A DNA stretch of 64,000 bases from Lepus europaeus. Lineage: Eukaryota; Chordata; Mammalia; Lagomorpha; Leporidae. The position numbers were made by a program, and so were the translations under genes. The notes under the pieces are model-generated. The model searched no databases. It saw nothing but the letters and a program-made list of their open reading frames with translations, and was not told the origin of the DNA. Below, piece after piece: positions 61,353 to 64,000 of this stretch (the first letter of the stretch is position 1; each line of letters begins with the position of its first letter). The stretch is taken from assembly GCF_033115175.1 (NCBI RefSeq), contig NC_084827.1, forward strand, positions 125,945,701 through 126,009,700. Reading direction: 5' to 3'.

Positions 61353-62565
61353 AAAAATAAATATTATAGCATTAGTAAGCATGTTTACAAAGATTATGTT
61401 ATAAATTGGAAAATAATGATTATGATTTTAAATAGAGCAAAATAAAGAATTTTTCAATATTTTTACAGATTGGTTAAAACAATGGTAGATAGCAAAGTGT
61501 TAATAGTAATTTTTTGGTGTTGTGGACATGCAGTTTTTCTACTCTTGTTTATTGCCTGTTATGGAAAAATATTTTTAAAGCCTAGTGACTCTTGCATACA
61601 CGAGGCCATAGCGTATCCATCGCCAAGGCAGAAATTTGAAACCACCTGCCTTTGGCTTCATGCTCCTTTACAGTTATTTTTAATGTTCCTTTCAGACTGA
61701 TTTCATCTCTAACAATCCTCATGTGGGAGAACATGAGAACATAGTGTATTTAGCCCTGAGATCATCAGTTCCCAATGAACACACTACAGACACTTGGCAA
61801 TATTTGTCAACTAACAGGAGGAACAGGCAGTAACGTATTTTTATTCTTACATTTTAAATACTGAATGTTTATCCCTGACATAGCCTTTTATCCATCATAA
61901 TAAATGATTTCTTCATCTGTCTTTGACTCATGTCTCTTTTGATCATAACTCAGTGAAAAGGGTAGGTGGTAATATTCAACCCACAGCTCTGACCCCAAAA
62001 CTCCATGAAATAAAGCATGCGGGACTGTTCTTAACAGAATAGCCAATGTTTCTGGTAAAGCACTTCACTAATAACTGACTGTCCATCATTGGGAAACAAT
62101 TCAGTCCATTTCTTTCCTCTGTAAAGAAATGGGTATGACCAGCTGATTATTTTAGGTTCACAGGGTGTTACATTGTGCTAAATATACCAGATTTCAGGAA
62201 TGTTTTTTCACGGTTTCTGAAAGAATTATTTTACCACTTCATTAAATGGATAATAAAGCAATAGTGATTTGGGTTTAAATACATTTTACAGAAAAATTAT
62301 TCAAAATCAAGAATGCAGGTGTCTTAATTTCTGTAAAATATGTGTAAGATATTTTTATCTCACTTGAATGAGTTCCTCTTTTAAAAATGGAATATAGGTG
62401 GTTACTTACAGTATATAGTATTTTTAATGACATTGCAGTGCCCTTAAATATTTCTACTAATCTAAAATAGCATCACAGAACACTATTCTCTGCTGTCAGA
62501 ATATCTCTGTATAAAGAATAAGCATGTTTTATGTTACCATTTTTGAATGCTTGATATGTACCAAG
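61353..62565. other. AT-rich unique DNA
   Basis: The 76-codon open frame at 61,470-61,700 begins at GTG or ATG within AT-rich sequence and has a hydrophobic stretch, but no known domain and no coding support. No repeat recognised. Confidence 0.45.
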
Positions 62566-62765
62566 CTGCTTAAAAACATGGTTTTTTATAATTCTCAAAA
62601 CAGTCATTTATGATAAACAGAATTATTAGGACTTTTACAGATAAGGAGAAAGGAGTTCAACTGGTTTGTCTAGTCTTAAAATCATATAGCTGGGGTTCAA
62701 TCCCAATTCTATCTCAAACTCCTGTAATCCTTTCTCTGGACCCACAAAGCTCAGCTCACTGCCAG
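62566..62765 (+). mobile_element. MIR element remnant
   Basis: TTTTACAGATAAGGAGAAAGG, ATCATATAGCTGGGGTTC and AATCCCAATTCTATCTCA are in MIR order (the TTTTACAGATGAGGAAA to GGATTCGAACCC pattern). Confidence 0.8.
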
Positions 62766-63415
62766 CACTATTGGTCATCTAACCTGTTTCTCTTCTACTG
62801 GGAAAAATAGGCAAGACCTTATTCTCCAACTTCTCTTTCTCTATGAACAACATTTTCATGAGAAAAAACCACTTTCTCATTGTCTCTGTGATTTTATCAC
62901 ATTTCTTGATGTTAACACAGTACTTTTATAATGGCTCACATTTCCCAAGAAGAAAAACTGGTGGCCTATGTCCAGGTCAGCTCCATTATAAAGACTCCTT
63001 ATTCTAGTGGCTACTGTCTCCAAAATACAATGTATAGCAAATTAGGACTGAGTAATTTCCCATTTAAAAAAATGTAATCCATGGAGTACATATCATATGT
63101 ACTTCCTGACCTATTTTAGTGAGGTATTATGGTTTATATTTTAAACCTGTGTCCAAATAACTAGCATACTAGAATTGTCACTCTCTTGTAACTCTAGGCA
63201 GTCTTCAAATAAGTGACAAACAAGATATGGTTCCCAAAGTCTGTAATGAAAGAACAAAGCTCTTATTCCAGCAAAACCAAGCCAGACAATGCTAACAAGG
63301 CCAGTTTCAGTCACTGTTTAGCAAATTCCTGTATTTTATGTTAATATATATTGAAAGAATAAAGAAAATCTAAGAAAGACTCAGTTGTAATTTGGGCTCT
63401 AGATTCTAGGTTCCT
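62766..63415. other. Unique DNA
   Basis: No gene or repeat recognised. Confidence 0.5.
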
Positions 63416-63808
63416 CTGAAAGAATTGAATGTAGATATGTTCTCCCTGATCTATGGTATCTAATAGAGTTCCTAAAAAGTAATCTGTAGAAGTGATATTG
63501 ATACTTTCGGATGCAATGATTTTGAACAGCCCTTGTCTTGACTGTAGGGGAACAGCTTTTTTTTTCTTTTAACCGTATTATTTGTTGAACTCTTTACTTA
63601 GTGTAGGGTTAATCTTATGAGTATAAAAGTTAATTGAAAATAGATCATTGTATAAAATAAGAATGAGAATAGGAGAGGGAGGAGAAAAAAGGGTAGAAAT
63701 GTGGGCAGAATGGACGATAGGGTGGGAAGAATTATTGTTTCTATATTTGTGTATATGAAATGCATGGAGTTTGTATACCTTTAATAAAAGGTTTCTAGGT
63801 TAAAAAGA
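63416..63808 (+). mobile_element. Old L1 3' UTR fragment
   Basis: Related to the other 3' UTRs at AACTCTTTACTTAGTGTAGG and GAGAATAGGAGAGGGAGGAG. It ends in TTTAATAAAAGGTTTC. It has a different, older 3' end from the copies at 10,200 and 28,850. Confidence 0.78.
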
Positions 63809-64000
63809 AATGAATATAGAATCAAAATTTAAATTATGAGAAAAGGCATATTTAATGAGTAACTTATTCATATGAATATTTATTGGGTCCACACAATATG
63901 CAAAATACTGTACTGTTTTTAGTAAAGAATGCAAGACAAATTACAGGTTCTCTGCTTATATAAGTGTGCATTCTAGTAAGGGAAAGGAGAAATATCCACA

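Noticed and set aside
61470..61700. Small membrane protein
   Set aside because: The 76-codon frame lies in AT-rich intergenic DNA with no conserved motif, no upstream promoter or splice evidence.

Overview
This window is nuclear DNA of a lagomorph, most likely rabbit, Oryctolagus, or a close relative. About 38 copies or fragments of the tRNA-derived lagomorph C-repeat SINE (CSINE) lie on both strands. They have a GGGGCCAGCACTGTGGC-type head, a middle with CTCTGCTATGGCCTGGG, a CT-rich tract and an AAATAAATAAAT tail. The LINE-1 3' UTRs, with a G-rich tract and then AATAAAAGTTT, are also of the rabbit kind. The naming rests on recognising these families by eye; no database search was possible. 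I find no functional protein-coding gene, tRNA, rRNA or CRISPR array. Almost every open frame is a shadow of a repeat, and many begin at a non-ATG codon.

Layout. 1-6738 is an almost complete but decayed L1 on the minus strand: ORF2, ORF1 and 5' UTR, with three SINEs inside. 7015-8275 is a 5'-inverted L1 3' end. 9715-10215 is an L1 3' UTR. 10380-11660 is a decayed ERV-L-like pol remnant on the minus strand. 11661-17370 is mostly unique DNA with a MIR, an ancient repeat holding a CCAATAATAAT expansion, an MLT1-like LTR and two SINEs. 17370-21000 is an old plus-strand L1 split by a younger twin-primed L1 with a 15-bp target-site duplication (TSD). 22485-23425 holds MER5-like DNA transposon pieces. 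23786-34593 is a dense SINE field with one L1 insertion.

34880-52560 is a nested stack. An old L1 is split by a second L1 (35041-49925), which is split by a third, nearly full-length L1 (about 39676-46690), which itself holds a solo LTR (42930-43409), two SINEs and a 47-bp mini retro-insertion. 52545-55612 is an ancient DNA-transposon-like element split by a SINE and an L1 end. 58018-60568 is a nearly full-length retrocopy of adenylate kinase 3 (AK3) mRNA, with 5' UTR, coding part, 3' UTR, AATAAA, poly(A) and a 14-bp TSD. The end of the window is mostly unique DNA with one SINE, a MIR and an old L1 3' end.

The most gene-like object is the AK3 retrocopy. Codons 11-227 are open and keep the P-loop, AMP-binding and LID motifs, but a 2-bp loss after codon 9 separates them from the ancestral ATG. 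The apparent 292-residue open frame begins at GTG, not ATG. I therefore call it a processed pseudogene. The structures most worth checking are the L1-CSINE chimeric end near 39,690, the 47-bp poly(A)-tailed insertion at 45,366, and the twin-primed L1 at 18,539 with a duplicated 3' UTR and a possible 3' transduction.
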